From Clostridium algidicarnis DSM 15099 (lineage in GTDB: Bacteria > Bacillota > Clostridia > Clostridiales > Clostridiaceae): DNA of 47,614 nt. A model generated the notes under the pieces. The model was not told the origin of the DNA and made no database searches. It was given only the letters and a program-made list of their open reading frames with translations. A program made the position numbers and the translations under genes. Location: NCBI RefSeq assembly GCF_002934235.1, contig NZ_PTIS01000020.1:1-47614 (forward strand). The letters are read 5' to 3'. Below are positions 35,314-43,677 of this stretch, piece by piece (the first letter of the stretch is position 1; the number at the start of each line of letters is the position of its first letter).

Positions 35314-36216
35314 ATGGGGAAGTCTAAAGGAAAATCTCAAAAGGGTAAGATAATATTAGGTATATTTGCTATACTTTTTATTGTTATTTTCGTTCTTTAT
35401 AAAAGCACTAACAAGATGAAGTATAAGGATATTAAATTGCCAGACAGTGAGCTTGGAATAAATGAAGAAATGATTACTAAAGAAAAAGACAAAAATATAA
35501 CTAATATACTTTTGCTTGGGGTAGATGATGAAGAAAATGCATCTGATTCAATGATGGTTATTTCTATGAATAAGGATAAGGGAAATTTGAAGTTAACATC
35601 TATTATGAGGGATAGCTACATATTTTTTGGTGATGATAAGGTAAATAAGATAAATTATGCTTATCATTATGGTGGTCCAGAACTTTCTGTAAAGACCGTA
35701 AATGAGAATTATGATTTAGATATAAGAGATTATGTAAAGGTTGACTTTGATGGACTTGATAATATTATCGATGGTTTAGGTGGAATTGAAATGGATATAA
35801 CATCTGAAGAAGTACCTCTTATAAAAGGTCTTAAAAAACATGGTAAGCAAACCCTCACAGGATCTCAAGCTGTGGATTATTCTAGGATCAGAAAAGTAGG
35901 CACTAATGATTATGGTAGAACAGATAGGCAAAGAAAAGTTATGCAAGAGATACTTGGAAAACTAAGCTCTATGTCAGTAACTCAGTATCCTAAATTAATA
36001 TCTAGTTTTAGTGAATATGTTGAAACTAGCATTAGCACCACAGAACTTTTAGGCATGGCTTCAAAGGCGTCAGGTTTTAAGAATAGTAGTATGGAAGAAC
36101 TTAGAATTCCTATAGATGGAACGCATAAGGATGAATACATCGACGATATATTTTATCTTAAGTGGGAAAGGGAAGAAAACGTTAAAGCAATTCATAACTT
36201 TATTTATGGTGAGTAG
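35314..36216 (+). CDS. LytR-CpsA-Psr (LCP) family glycopolymer transferase
   Basis: A 300-residue protein with an N-terminal membrane anchor (about 12-30) and an extracellular LCP domain: NILLLGVDDEENASDSMMVISMN, the Arg-Asp of TSIMRDSYIFF, INYAYHYGGP, and RIRKVGTNDYGRTDRQRKVM with conserved Arg. LCP enzymes move glycopolymers from the lipid carrier to peptidoglycan. Coming after flippase and polymerase genes, it suggests that the polymer is attached to the wall. It is framed by REP1 and REP2. Confidence 0.92.
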   Translation: MGKSKGKSQKGKIILGIFAILFIVIFVLYKSTNKMKYKDIKLPDSELGINEEMITKEKDKNITNILLLGVDDEENASDSMMVISMNKDKGNLKLTSIMRDSYIFFGDDKVNKINYAYHYGGPELSVKTVNENYDLDIRDYVKVDFDGLDNIIDGLGGIEMDITSEEVPLIKGLKKHGKQTLTGSQAVDYSRIRKVGTNDYGRTDRQRKVMQEILGKLSSMSVTQYPKLISSFSEYVETSISTTELLGMASKASGFKNSSMEELRIPIDGTHKDEYIDDIFYLKWEREENVKAIHNFIYGE

Positions 36217-36235
36217 ATAAATGTAGGAAGTTACT

Positions 36236-36288
36236 GGAAGCACCTCTGAGGCCCACCCATTATATGGGCGCACCTCAGAGGTGCTTCC
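36236..36288. repeat. REP2 (upstream flank of RAYT2)
   Basis: GGAAGCACCTCTGAGG...CCTCAGAGGTGCTTCC: 16 bp of perfect pairing at the base and a weaker inner part (CCCA / TGGG). It is followed by CTTTATTTG and may help terminate the LCP transcript. It lies 88 bases before RAYT2. Confidence 0.85.
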
Positions 36289-36375
36289 TTTATTTGTCTT
36301 GAAACTGCATTATTTTTCTTTAATCTGTCAATAATTATGGATAAGAACAGTTAAGAAAAATGAAGAGGTGATGAA

Positions 36376-37092
36376 ATGCCAGAACCAAAAAGAGTGTGGG
36401 TTCCTGATAGTAGTTATCATATAACTACTAGAGGAAACCGTAAAAGCGATATTTTTAAAGATTCAGCTGATTATAGTATGTATTTATTATTAATAAAGGA
36501 TTGTTTAAATTATTATGAGGAGTTTTCTTATGAGATTATCTGCTATTGCTTAATGACAAATCATGTTCATTTAATTGTAAAGACAAATGAAAAGGAAGCA
36601 TCTACCTTTATGAGAAGGCTCAATTCCATGTATGCTAAGTATTTTAACAAAAAATATGATTATAGAGGACATTTATATCAAGATAGATATTTTTCTAATT
36701 TAATACAAACCAAGGTTAAGTTATTAGAAATAAGCAGATATATTCACTTAAATCCTGTTAGAGCTAACATGGTTAGGCTTCCAGAAGATTATAATTACTC
36801 CTCTTATTCTATGTACATAGGAACTAAGGAGGAAAGGTTAATAAATAGTGATGATGTGTTAAGTAATAATATTTTATTGAATGATAGCAAGTTTTTTGAT
36901 GAAGGTAAAGATGATGAAGTGATTCAAGATGTTGAAGATGTTGAAGATATTGAGGCCACTAAAGGTGTCGGAAGTCATAGAAGTATTGGAAATGATAGAG
37001 GTGGTGGAAGTATTGGGAGTATTGGAAGTGGCAGAAACGTTAAGTACAGAATGGAATATAAAGCTTTTGTAGAAAAGGCTTTAAGGAGGTAG
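36376..37092 (+). CDS. REP-associated tyrosine transposase (RAYT2)
   Basis: A 238-residue HUH transposase: NHVHL at 62-66 (His63, His65), YQDRYF, and the nucleophile Tyr122 in SRYIHLNPVRANMV. RBS GAGGTG before ATG 36376. The C-terminal 65 residues are low-complexity (VEDVEDIEATKG, then a Gly/Ser/Ile-rich stretch), unlike RAYT1. Immediately flanked by REP2 (36236-36288) and REP3 (37129-37173) and with five more REP pairs within 10 kb, it is the likely source of these palindromes. In E. coli the RAYT TnpA-REP binds and cleaves REP hairpins. The activity here is inferred. Confidence 0.88.
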   Translation: MPEPKRVWVPDSSYHITTRGNRKSDIFKDSADYSMYLLLIKDCLNYYEEFSYEIICYCLMTNHVHLIVKTNEKEASTFMRRLNSMYAKYFNKKYDYRGHLYQDRYFSNLIQTKVKLLEISRYIHLNPVRANMVRLPEDYNYSSYSMYIGTKEERLINSDDVLSNNILLNDSKFFDEGKDDEVIQDVEDVEDIEATKGVGSHRSIGNDRGGGSIGSIGSGRNVKYRMEYKAFVEKALRR

Positions 37093-37128
37093 TAAATTCT
37101 TTTAAGAAGGTTATGGAATTAATTGTAA

Positions 37129-37173
37129 GCACCTCTGGGGTGCATCCATAAAAAGGATGCACCCCAGAGGTGC
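37129..37173. repeat. REP3 (downstream flank of RAYT2) with terminator potential
   Basis: Perfect 19-bp inverted arms GCACCTCTGGGGTGCATCC / complement, loop ATAAAAA. Read on the minus strand, one unit hairpin followed by TTTTTAT resembles a terminator for the PTS-PHP operon, whose end is at 37255. A degenerate half-unit, GCCTTTGGGGTACA, lies at 37191-37204. Confidence 0.9.
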
Positions 37174-37254
37174 AACCATAATATGGAATAGCCTTTGGGG
37201 TACAAATTTAAAATCCGTTTATTATTATTTGATTCTGTTTAATCGAGATTGATT

Positions 37255-38088
37255 TTATTTGATTGTCATTAAGTTGTGGTATACAAAGTCTGGAACATTC
37301 ATTCCTGACAGTGGTGTTCCTTTTTTGTTGTATAGTCCGTGGTAGTCTGAACCACCAGTTATTATGAGGTTTTTTCTTGCCGCCACCTCTTCAAGTTCAT
37401 CCTTGATTTCTTGGGTTATTGAAGGATGATAAATCTCTATACCATCTATAAGATTACTATTTATGAGTTCGTAGTATAAATCTTCATTTTTATTTTTTAT
37501 TTTGATTGGATGAGCTAAAACTGCTATACCTTTGTTTCTTTTTATAAGATTTATGGTGCTTTCAAAATCATTATATTTAAATTCATCTGGCACATAGCAG
37601 ATTCCATCTGGTCCAAAATACTTTTTTAGGCTAGTCATTATATCTTTAGCGTCTAAGTAGCCAAAGTTAGACAAAGTTTTCAAAAGTTTTGCTCTATATA
37701 AGGGGCCACCTTGACTTTGTCTGAAATATTCATCTTCTGGTATATCTATTCCGTTTGCCCTAAGTATTTTTATTTGCTTTTTTGATCTTTCATCAAAATA
37801 GTTTAAAAGATTTGATGAGTAATTATAAAGCTCTTTAGAATCTTTATCTATGTGATATCCTAATACATGGAGTTTTACTCCTTTTTCAACAGCTGTAAAT
37901 TCAGCGGCTGGTATACACGGAATATTATATTTTTCACTTAGCTGTTTTTCTAAATTTAGCCCAAGGGTAGTGTCATGGTCTGTAATTGCAATAGCATTTA
38001 AATTAAGCTCCTTGCCTTTTATAAAAATATCTTCCATTGTTGAACTACCGTCTGAAAATGTAGAATGTAAGTGAAAATCAAAATTCAT
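37255..38088 (-). CDS. PHP-domain phosphoesterase (YciV/TrpH-like)
   Basis: A protein of about 277 residues. Metal-binding PHP motifs are FDFHLHSTFSDG at the N-terminus, ITDHDTTLG, a His in VLAHPIK, and GGSDYHG near the C-terminus. Relatives are nucleoside 3',5'-bisphosphate phosphatases or 5'-3' exoribonucleases (RNase AM). ATG 38088 with AGGAAG upstream is preferred to GTG 38097. It lies ten bases or so after the PTS gene and should be co-transcribed; a functional link to sugar uptake is not clear. Confidence 0.88.
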   Translation of the reverse strand: MNFDFHLHSTFSDGSSTMEDIFIKGKELNLNAIAITDHDTTLGLNLEKQLSEKYNIPCIPAAEFTAVEKGVKLHVLGYHIDKDSKELYNYSSNLLNYFDERSKKQIKILRANGIDIPEDEYFRQSQGGPLYRAKLLKTLSNFGYLDAKDIMTSLKKYFGPDGICYVPDEFKYNDFESTINLIKRNKGIAVLAHPIKIKNKNEDLYYELINSNLIDGIEIYHPSITQEIKDELEEVAARKNLIITGGSDYHGLYNKKGTPLSGMNVPDFVYHNLMTIK

Positions 38089-38106
38089 AAATATCACTTC
38101 CTAATA

Positions 38107-39504
38107 TTAAATTTTCATTATCTCACTTAAAGGATTGTCCATTGAAGATTCTACGCCGTCTGGCATGTCATCCCATTTTGTGAAATAAGTTAATAAAAAT
38201 CCTCCAGCGTATGCTAGAAGTGTTCCTATAATATAGTGTATCACACTGCCAGCTGGAATTAAAAGCATAAGAGGAAGTCCTGAAAGTCCTATACCTGTAG
38301 ATGCAACGTTCATCATAGCAACGTAAGCTCCACCAACGGCAGAACCAAGACAAGCTGTTATAAAGGGTTTACCTAAAGGAAGAGTAACACCAAACATTAA
38401 TGGTTCTCCAACTCCAAGAAGTCCTACAGGTAGGGCACTTGCTATAACAGTCTTAAGTTTCTTATTTTTAGTTTTTAGATATATTGCAACACAAGCACCA
38501 ATTTGTCCAGCTCCTGCCATGGCAAGTATAGGTCTTAATAAATCAAGGCCTGAATCCTTTAACAAGCTTACTTCAACTGGGGTAAGTGCTCTATGAAGTC
38601 CTGTCATTACAAGGGGTAGGAAGGTAGCTGATAAAATAGCACCTGTTACGAATTTACCACGTTCAATTAATGTATTTACTATCCAAGTTAAGTTGTTAGA
38701 TAAAAATTCTCCAAGTGGATGGAATATGTATAGACTTCCAACACCTATAATTAATAATACAAGTGTAGGTGTAACCATTAAATCTATAGCTGAAGGCATA
38801 ACTTTTCTTAGCCTCTTCTCAAGTTTAGCACCTAAAGTACATGCTATCAAAACAGCTATAACACCACCAGCTTCTGGAACTAGGGCTTTGTTATTTATAA
38901 TTATTTTACTAAGACCTGGGGCACTTAAAATACCTGCTATAGCTCCACCTAAGGTTGGGCTTCCACCAAATTCTTTAGCAGTATTCATACCTATCATAAT
39001 ATTCATATAAGTAAATACTGACTTACCTATAAGGTATAAGATATTAAAACTATTACCACCTATTAAACCAAGGTTTTGTAATACTTTTGCTACTCCATAA
39101 ATAACACCGCAACCAACAAATCCAGGAATTAAAGGTATAAATATATTAGAAATCTTCCTTAAAAATAGTTTGAATGGTGTAGAGTTCTTTATTTTTAATT
39201 CTTCTTTTCTTAAGCTAGCTTCATCAACCTGTCCCACATCCATATTAGTTAAGGCTGAAAACTCAGTTACTACTTTGTTAACGTTGCCAGGACCTAATAT
39301 GATTTGTAACTGACCAGCTTGCTCTACAAGTCCAAGAACACCTTCTATATTTTTAATAGCTTCTTTATTAACCAGTGAGTTATCGTTTACAGTTAGTCTT
39401 AATCTAGTCATACAATAAGCTATAGATGCGATGTTCTCTTTCCCGCCACAATATTGTAAGATGTTCGTCGAAATAATTTTAGCGTCAAATTTTACTTTGG
39501 CCAT
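38107..39504 (-). CDS. PTS EIIBC component, glucose superfamily (sucrose/MurNAc branch)
   Basis: A 465-residue membrane permease-kinase acceptor. The EIIB domain (1-85) has Cys31 in IAYCMTRLRLTV, the phosphorylation site. The EIIC domain (about 110-450) has ten or so helices and the substrate motif region GVGEPLMFGVTLPLGKPF. No EIIA domain is fused, so it must use another EIIA. Sequence features fit the sucrose/trehalose/N-acetylmuramate branch; without a hydrolase or MurQ neighbour the sugar cannot be named. RBS AAGGGGGG and a consensus promoter precede it. Confidence 0.9.
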   Translation of the reverse strand: MAKVKFDAKIISTNILQYCGGKENIASIAYCMTRLRLTVNDNSLVNKEAIKNIEGVLGLVEQAGQLQIILGPGNVNKVVTEFSALTNMDVGQVDEASLRKEELKIKNSTPFKLFLRKISNIFIPLIPGFVGCGVIYGVAKVLQNLGLIGGNSFNILYLIGKSVFTYMNIMIGMNTAKEFGGSPTLGGAIAGILSAPGLSKIIINNKALVPEAGGVIAVLIACTLGAKLEKRLRKVMPSAIDLMVTPTLVLLIIGVGSLYIFHPLGEFLSNNLTWIVNTLIERGKFVTGAILSATFLPLVMTGLHRALTPVEVSLLKDSGLDLLRPILAMAGAGQIGACVAIYLKTKNKKLKTVIASALPVGLLGVGEPLMFGVTLPLGKPFITACLGSAVGGAYVAMMNVASTGIGLSGLPLMLLIPAGSVIHYIIGTLLAYAGGFLLTYFTKWDDMPDGVESSMDNPLSEIMKI

Positions 39505-39576
39505 GAAAATCCCCCCTTATGTAATTAAGTTTTAATAAAATTCCGATGGAGTGAAAATATATTTAACCCCACGAAT

Positions 39577-39605
39577 ATTATAAAACCTAAGGTACAAGTT
39601 GTCAA
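39577..39605 (-). promoter_or_regulatory. Consensus vegetative promoter of the PTS-PHP operon
   Basis: On the minus strand TTGACA (39605-39600), exactly 17 bases, TATAAT (39582-39577). Both hexamers match the sigma-A consensus fully. Confidence 0.85.
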
Positions 39606-39627
39606 CGAATTATAATAACAATTAATT

Positions 39628-39681
39628 GGAAGCACCTCTGGGGTGCATCCAAAAAAAAGGATGCACCCCAGAGGTGCTTCC
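39628..39681. repeat. REP4, also a likely terminator of the thiM genes
   Basis: Perfect 23-bp arms starting GGAAGCACCTCTGGGG, with loop of eight A, followed by seven T. On the minus strand, a single unit (GGAAGCACC-TCTGG-GGTGCATCC, one mismatch) is followed by eight T: a terminator shape 26 bases past the end of the thiM locus. Confidence 0.9.
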
Positions 39682-39706
39682 TTTTTTTGGTTCTATAATG
39701 AGGCTT

Positions 39707-40536
39707 TTATAGATTTTTTATAGTTAGTCTTGCATACTCTTCTAGCTCTTGGGGGGTAATGTTTGATAGAGCATCGTGTAAGTATAGTTTAAAGCTTCTA
39801 TTTCCATCTTCCACTTTTAATCTTTTTTCAGCTATTTCTCCTGAGATGCCCATTAATAGTATTCCAAGGACGGTACTTAAAAGATAGTCATCACTATGGC
39901 CACTAAAGGTTGTGATTAGTGCGCCGGTGCTAGAGAGCCTGTACCTACTACTTTTTGGAGACGTGGTGTACCGTTTTTAATTTTTACTAGGGTTTTGCCG
40001 TCGGTTATTATATCTTCTTTACCTGTCATGGCTACTATCATATTTCTTTCTTTTGCAAGTTTTATGCAGCATTCTTCACCATCTGATTCATCTTCAAAGG
40101 AGTCTATACCTTTAGCCTTGGCTTCATAGCCTAGAATAGTTTTGATTTCACCTAAATTCCCTTTTAATATGGAAATGTGGACCTCGTCTAATACTCTTTT
40201 GATAGCTTCACCTCTAAAGGGGCTTGCTGATATTGCGGCAGGATCTAGCATAATAGGAACATTAAACTTATTAGCGGACTTGCCTATGTTCACCATAATA
40301 TCTAGGTACTGACGGGTTATTGTTCCAAAGTTAAACATTACAGCATTTACTCCAGCGTGAGGGATTAGGTTATGAGACTCTACAATATCATCTGTAAGCA
40401 CAGGGGAACCACCGGCATAAACGCAGCAGTCTACAAGGTCTAACACTGTAACATAGTTTGTCATAAATGTAATTAGGGGTTTATCCTCTGTATATTTTTT
40501 ATTTAATAAGCTTTTTAAACTCTCTATGAGTTCCAA
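39707..40536 (-). pseudogene. thiM: Hydroxyethylthiazole kinase ThiM, frameshifted copy
   Basis: The first frame (40536 to 39916, TTG start with GAGGTG upstream) gives ThiM up to VVGTGSLAPAH and stops. The remaining ThiM sequence (GALITTFSGHSDDYLLSTVLGILLMGISGEIAEK...) continues in another frame to TAA at 39707. The break is near 39915-39926, within the catalytic GTG(C/S) loop, and looks like a gain of two bases or loss of one. ThiM phosphorylates hydroxyethylthiazole for thiamin salvage. The intact copy lies upstream at 40780. Both halves are otherwise well preserved, so the lesion is recent or a sequencing error. Confidence 0.85.
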
Positions 40537-40542
40537 AATATC

Positions 40543-40589
40543 ACCTCAATTATAGCTGAGGTAATTTTATTTGCATTATTACCTCAGCT
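40543..40589 (-). promoter_or_regulatory. Alternative hairpins over the thiM (frameshifted) ribosome site
   Basis: On the minus strand AGCTGAGGTAAT (40589-40578) pairs perfectly with ATTACCTCAGCT (40565-40554). The ACCTCA of the second arm can instead pair with TGAGGT (40548-40543), which is the Shine-Dalgarno. The two hairpins exclude each other: the first frees and the second hides the ribosome site. The rest of the 40590-40779 gap has no gene. Confidence 0.45.
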
Positions 40590-40779
40590 GATTATTTAAA
40601 TATATCTATTTATTTGTTCTAGAATAATTTATCCAATCACTACTATCTCTAATACTCTCATCCCACTTTGGGAAGGCCAATATCACTAAATCATAGATTC
40701 AAGATGTCTGATTTTCTTTCAAAGTAGTAGTAAAGATCTAATCTAAAGCAAAGGACTTGCTTTATAATTTACTTTAGAG

Positions 40780-41607
40780 CTATTTAATAATTTTCATGTT
40801 AGCCTTGGCTTTTATTTTATCTTCATTGTCCACTATAGTAGATAATACATCTATTAAATTAACTTTAAACTTATAGTGTCCTTCATCTTCCTTTGTAATT
40901 TCACTTGCAAGCTCACCAGCTACTCCCATAAGCATTATAGCTGTAGAAGCTGCTAATACGTAATCATTAGTAGCACCACAATAGGTAGCAACCATAGCAC
41001 CTAGAATACAGCCAGTTCCTATAACCTTTGGAAGCCTGTCCGTACCATTTTCAATAACAACTATTCTTTCACCGTCCGTTATTATATCCTTTGGACCAGT
41101 CATTGCAACTACTAAGTTTCTTTTTCTTGCAAGTTTAATGCAGAATTCTTCTGCACCCTCAGGGTTTTCATTAGAATCAACACCTTTTGAGTTTGTCTTA
41201 AGACCAAGGCAAGCTTTAATTTCCCCAAGGTTTCCCTTTATTACAGAAACATTAAGTTCATCAAGCATTCTTTGGATAATCATAGTTCTAAAAGGTGTAA
41301 TACTAGTTGCTACAGGGTCTATTACTATAGGAATTCCTCTTTCAGTAGCCCTTTTACCAGCTTCCATCATAGAGTGATACTGCTTTTCTGTTATAGTTCC
41401 TATGTTAAATATTAATGCATCTACATTACCGTATTCCACAACATCCGCAGCATCTATAGAATCATCTGTCATCACAGGGCTACCTCCAATGTAAGAGGTT
41501 ACACTAGTAGAATCATTTGCAGTAACATAGTTTACCGCAAAATCCACAAGAGGGTTTTTCTCCTTTGTAAGTCTAATTAGGTCTATTGATTTATCTATAT
41601 AGTTCAT
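40780..41607 (-). CDS. thiM: Hydroxyethylthiazole kinase ThiM (intact copy)
   Basis: A 275-residue ribokinase-fold enzyme of full length. It shows VNYVTANDSTSVTSYIGGSPVMTDD at the substrate site, IVIDPVATSITPFR, IKGNLGEIKACLG and the anion-hole/catalytic loop VIGTGCILGAMVATY with Cys. It phosphorylates 4-methyl-5-(2-hydroxyethyl)thiazole. RBS AAAGGAGA. It is about half identical by eye to the frameshifted copy downstream, so they are old paralogues, not a recent duplication. A strong promoter overlapped by a Fur-like box lies 150 bases upstream. Confidence 0.93.
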   Translation of the reverse strand: MNYIDKSIDLIRLTKEKNPLVDFAVNYVTANDSTSVTSYIGGSPVMTDDSIDAADVVEYGNVDALIFNIGTITEKQYHSMMEAGKRATERGIPIVIDPVATSITPFRTMIIQRMLDELNVSVIKGNLGEIKACLGLKTNSKGVDSNENPEGAEEFCIKLARKRNLVVAMTGPKDIITDGERIVVIENGTDRLPKVIGTGCILGAMVATYCGATNDYVLAASTAIMLMGVAGELASEITKEDEGHYKFKVNLIDVLSTIVDNEDKIKAKANMKIIK

Positions 41608-41728
41608 ATGAAAATCTCCTTTATTTAATGTATTGAAATTAAATACTTATAGCATAGAGGTATAACCATATCCATATAAAGTTATAAATACATAAGTATA
41701 TAAATAAATTTCAAAGCATAATATCAAA

Positions 41729-41794
41729 AGTGATGAAGATAATATTTCTTACATCACTATTGATAATGATAATAAATATCAATGACTTTGTCAA
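41729..41794 (-). promoter_or_regulatory. thiM promoter overlapped by a Fur-like box, with 5' hairpin
   Basis: Minus strand TTGACA (41794-41789), 17 bases, TATCAT (41771-41766). The + strand sequence GATAATGATAATAAATATC (41762-41780) agrees with the 19-base Fur consensus at 17 positions and covers the -10 and spacer. The new transcript would begin with a hairpin AGTGATG / CATCACT (41758-41729). Confidence 0.55.
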
Positions 41795-41830
41795 TAAGGA
41801 GATGATACACTGGAATACTATCCATATTAT

Positions 41831-41890
41831 GGGTGCACCTCTGGGGTGCATCCAAAAAAAGGGTGCACCTCTGGGGTGCACCCTTTTTTT
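41831..41890. repeat. REP5, head-to-tail pair and terminator of thiY
   Basis: Two direct units at 41831-41853 and 41861-41883, separated by seven A and followed by seven T. The second unit is a perfect hairpin, GGGTGCACC-TCTGG-GGTGCACCC. On the minus strand it is followed by seven T, ten bases after the thiY stop: a good terminator. Other REPs are inverted pairs; this is the only direct pair. Confidence 0.9.
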
Positions 41891-41899
41891 GGTAGCTAT

Positions 41900-42937
41900 T
41901 TATTCATCTAAGTTAACGTAAAAATCTTCTGCGTTTACTTCTTTTGTGAGCAGGCCTTTTTCTTGTAGCCATTTTATATTGTCTTCCCAAACTTTTTTAT
42001 CTTGATGTAGGAAAGGTGAGGTGCTTGTCTCCATTATTGGGAGGAGTATATCCATACTTTCTTTTTCCACGGATTTGATAAGTGGAAAGTTATCTGCTTC
42101 TTGATGGTCTAGTAGTATTTGTAGTGATTTGTCTGGATTTTCTTTCATGAATTTGAAGCCTTTTTTAGATGCTTTCATGAATTTTTTTAGGGTTTCTGGC
42201 TTTTCTTTTAATGTGTCATCGCTGGTTACGAATATTTCTTCGTAGTAGTTTGGTACTCCATAATCTGCAGGACTAAGGTAATTTATTTCATGTCCTTCAT
42301 GTCTTAAAACAGGCACTTCATGATTTATAAGGCCGCCTGTTGTTGCATCTACATTTTTAGTTATCATAGAGGATAATAATTCAAAACCTACATCAATTAT
42401 TTTTACTGAGTCAGGATCTCCCCCGTCTTCTTTTACCATAGCCTTAACGTACTCTGTGTTTAGTGGATTCCCGGAAAAACCCACTGTTTTGCCTGAAAGG
42501 TCTTTTGGCGAATTTATCCCTTTTTCTTTTAGTGAAATAATAACATTTAACGGAGTTTTAACTATGGATCCTATGGATTTTACCTTTACATTTTCATTAG
42601 ATCTAGCAATTACTACATCTGGTTGATAATAAATTCCTATTGTGGCCTTTCCAGCTGCAGGTAGGGCTAGGGAATCTGTAGGATTTGATGGGAATTTAAC
42701 GTTTACTTTTAAGCCTTCTTCTTCATAGTAGCCATTTTCTATAGCGGCGTAGATAAAGGCGTGGATAGCGTTTGGATACCAATCAAGAACTAAATCAACT
42801 TCCTCTAAGTTTTTATCAGCAGCTTTGGCAGGGTTTTTCTTAGATGAATCATCCACCTTATTTGAATCTTTTACAGAACATGCAGTGAAAAATATACTGC
42901 ATAAAAGTAATAGAGATATGTATCTTAGTTTTTTCAT
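41900..42937 (-). CDS. thiY: ABC transporter substrate-binding lipoprotein, thiamin-precursor type (ThiY-like)
   Basis: A 345-residue protein with lipobox FFTAC (Cys20). The NMT1/THI5-like domain starts VDLVLDWYPNAIHAFIYAAIENGYYEEEGL, typical of pyrimidine-precursor binding proteins such as ThiY, which binds formyl-aminopyrimidine or HMP. Further family sequence is GFSGNPLNTEYVKAMV and GGLINHEVPVL. Its ATG overlaps the permease stop by four bases. TenA upstream fits salvage of pyrimidine from degraded thiamin. Confidence 0.88.
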   Translation of the reverse strand: MKKLRYISLLLLCSIFFTACSVKDSNKVDDSSKKNPAKAADKNLEEVDLVLDWYPNAIHAFIYAAIENGYYEEEGLKVNVKFPSNPTDSLALPAAGKATIGIYYQPDVVIARSNENVKVKSIGSIVKTPLNVIISLKEKGINSPKDLSGKTVGFSGNPLNTEYVKAMVKEDGGDPDSVKIIDVGFELLSSMITKNVDATTGGLINHEVPVLRHEGHEINYLSPADYGVPNYYEEIFVTSDDTLKEKPETLKKFMKASKKGFKFMKENPDKSLQILLDHQEADNFPLIKSVEKESMDILLPIMETSTSPFLHQDKKVWEDNIKWLQEKGLLTKEVNAEDFYVNLDE

Positions 42938-43677
42938 ATTTCATTCCTCCAGTTTATAATTTTATTTTCTAGTATGTTAATTATTGCTACAAGAATCACT
43001 GCAGCTAGAGATAGAACTAATATAGGGGCGAAAACTCCTGCTCCATCTAGCTGTGTCATCATTCTTTTGCTGAAATATCCAAGGCCAGACTGTGCACCTA
43101 GCCATTCACTTATAGCAGCTCCTATAACACTTATTGGGACAGCTATTTTTAGTGAAGAAAAAAAGTAGGGAAGGGCATAGGGAATTTTTAATTTTATAAA
43201 TATATCTTTTTTGCTAGCACCATAGGTTATTAAAAGTTCTTCCATATCTGTTCTTGTAGAACGCAGGCCGTCGTAAACATTAACGGTTATAGGAAAAAAG
43301 GTAATTAGTGTTGTTACTATAACTTTACTCCAAATGCTATATCCAAACCAAAGCACAAAAATAGGGGCAAGGGCAGTAACAGGAATAGTTTGAGTTACTA
43401 CCATTATTGGATATATGGCCCTTTCAATTTTTTCATTTAGACTCATGGCTATGGCTAGGGATACACCAAGTATTATGGATATAAAAAGTCCTATCAAAGT
43501 TACAGATAATGTAGCTGGAAGATGGACTAAAAAAAGAACTTTTCTTAATTTAAAGGTTTTTTCTATTATTTTAGTAGGGGAGGGGAGTATGTACATTGCA
43601 TTTATATATCTTGCAATCCCTTCCCAAATAAGTAGTAGGATAAAGCTTAGTAGTATGGATGATTTATATTTTTTCAT
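42934..43677 (-). CDS. thiX: ABC transporter permease (ThiX-like)
   Basis: A 247-residue BPD-type permease with six hydrophobic segments and the EAA loop region EELLITYGASKKDIFIKLKIPYALPYFF that contacts the ATPase. The overall size and order with ThiY and ThiZ match pyrimidine-precursor importers. It overlaps both neighbours by four bases (ATGA), so translation is coupled. Confidence 0.9.
   Translation of the reverse strand: MKKYKSSILLSFILLLIWEGIARYINAMYILPSPTKIIEKTFKLRKVLFLVHLPATLSVTLIGLFISIILGVSLAIAMSLNEKIERAIYPIMVVTQTIPVTALAPIFVLWFGYSIWSKVIVTTLITFFPITVNVYDGLRSTRTDMEELLITYGASKKDIFIKLKIPYALPYFFSSLKIAVPISVIGAAISEWLGAQSGLGYFSKRMMTQLDGAGVFAPILVLSLAAVILVAIINILENKIINWRNEI

Noticed and set aside
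41730-41921. 63-codon + strand ORF across REP5
   Set aside because: It has no ribosome site and its APLGC-type repeats are just translated REP palindromes over a minus-strand promoter.
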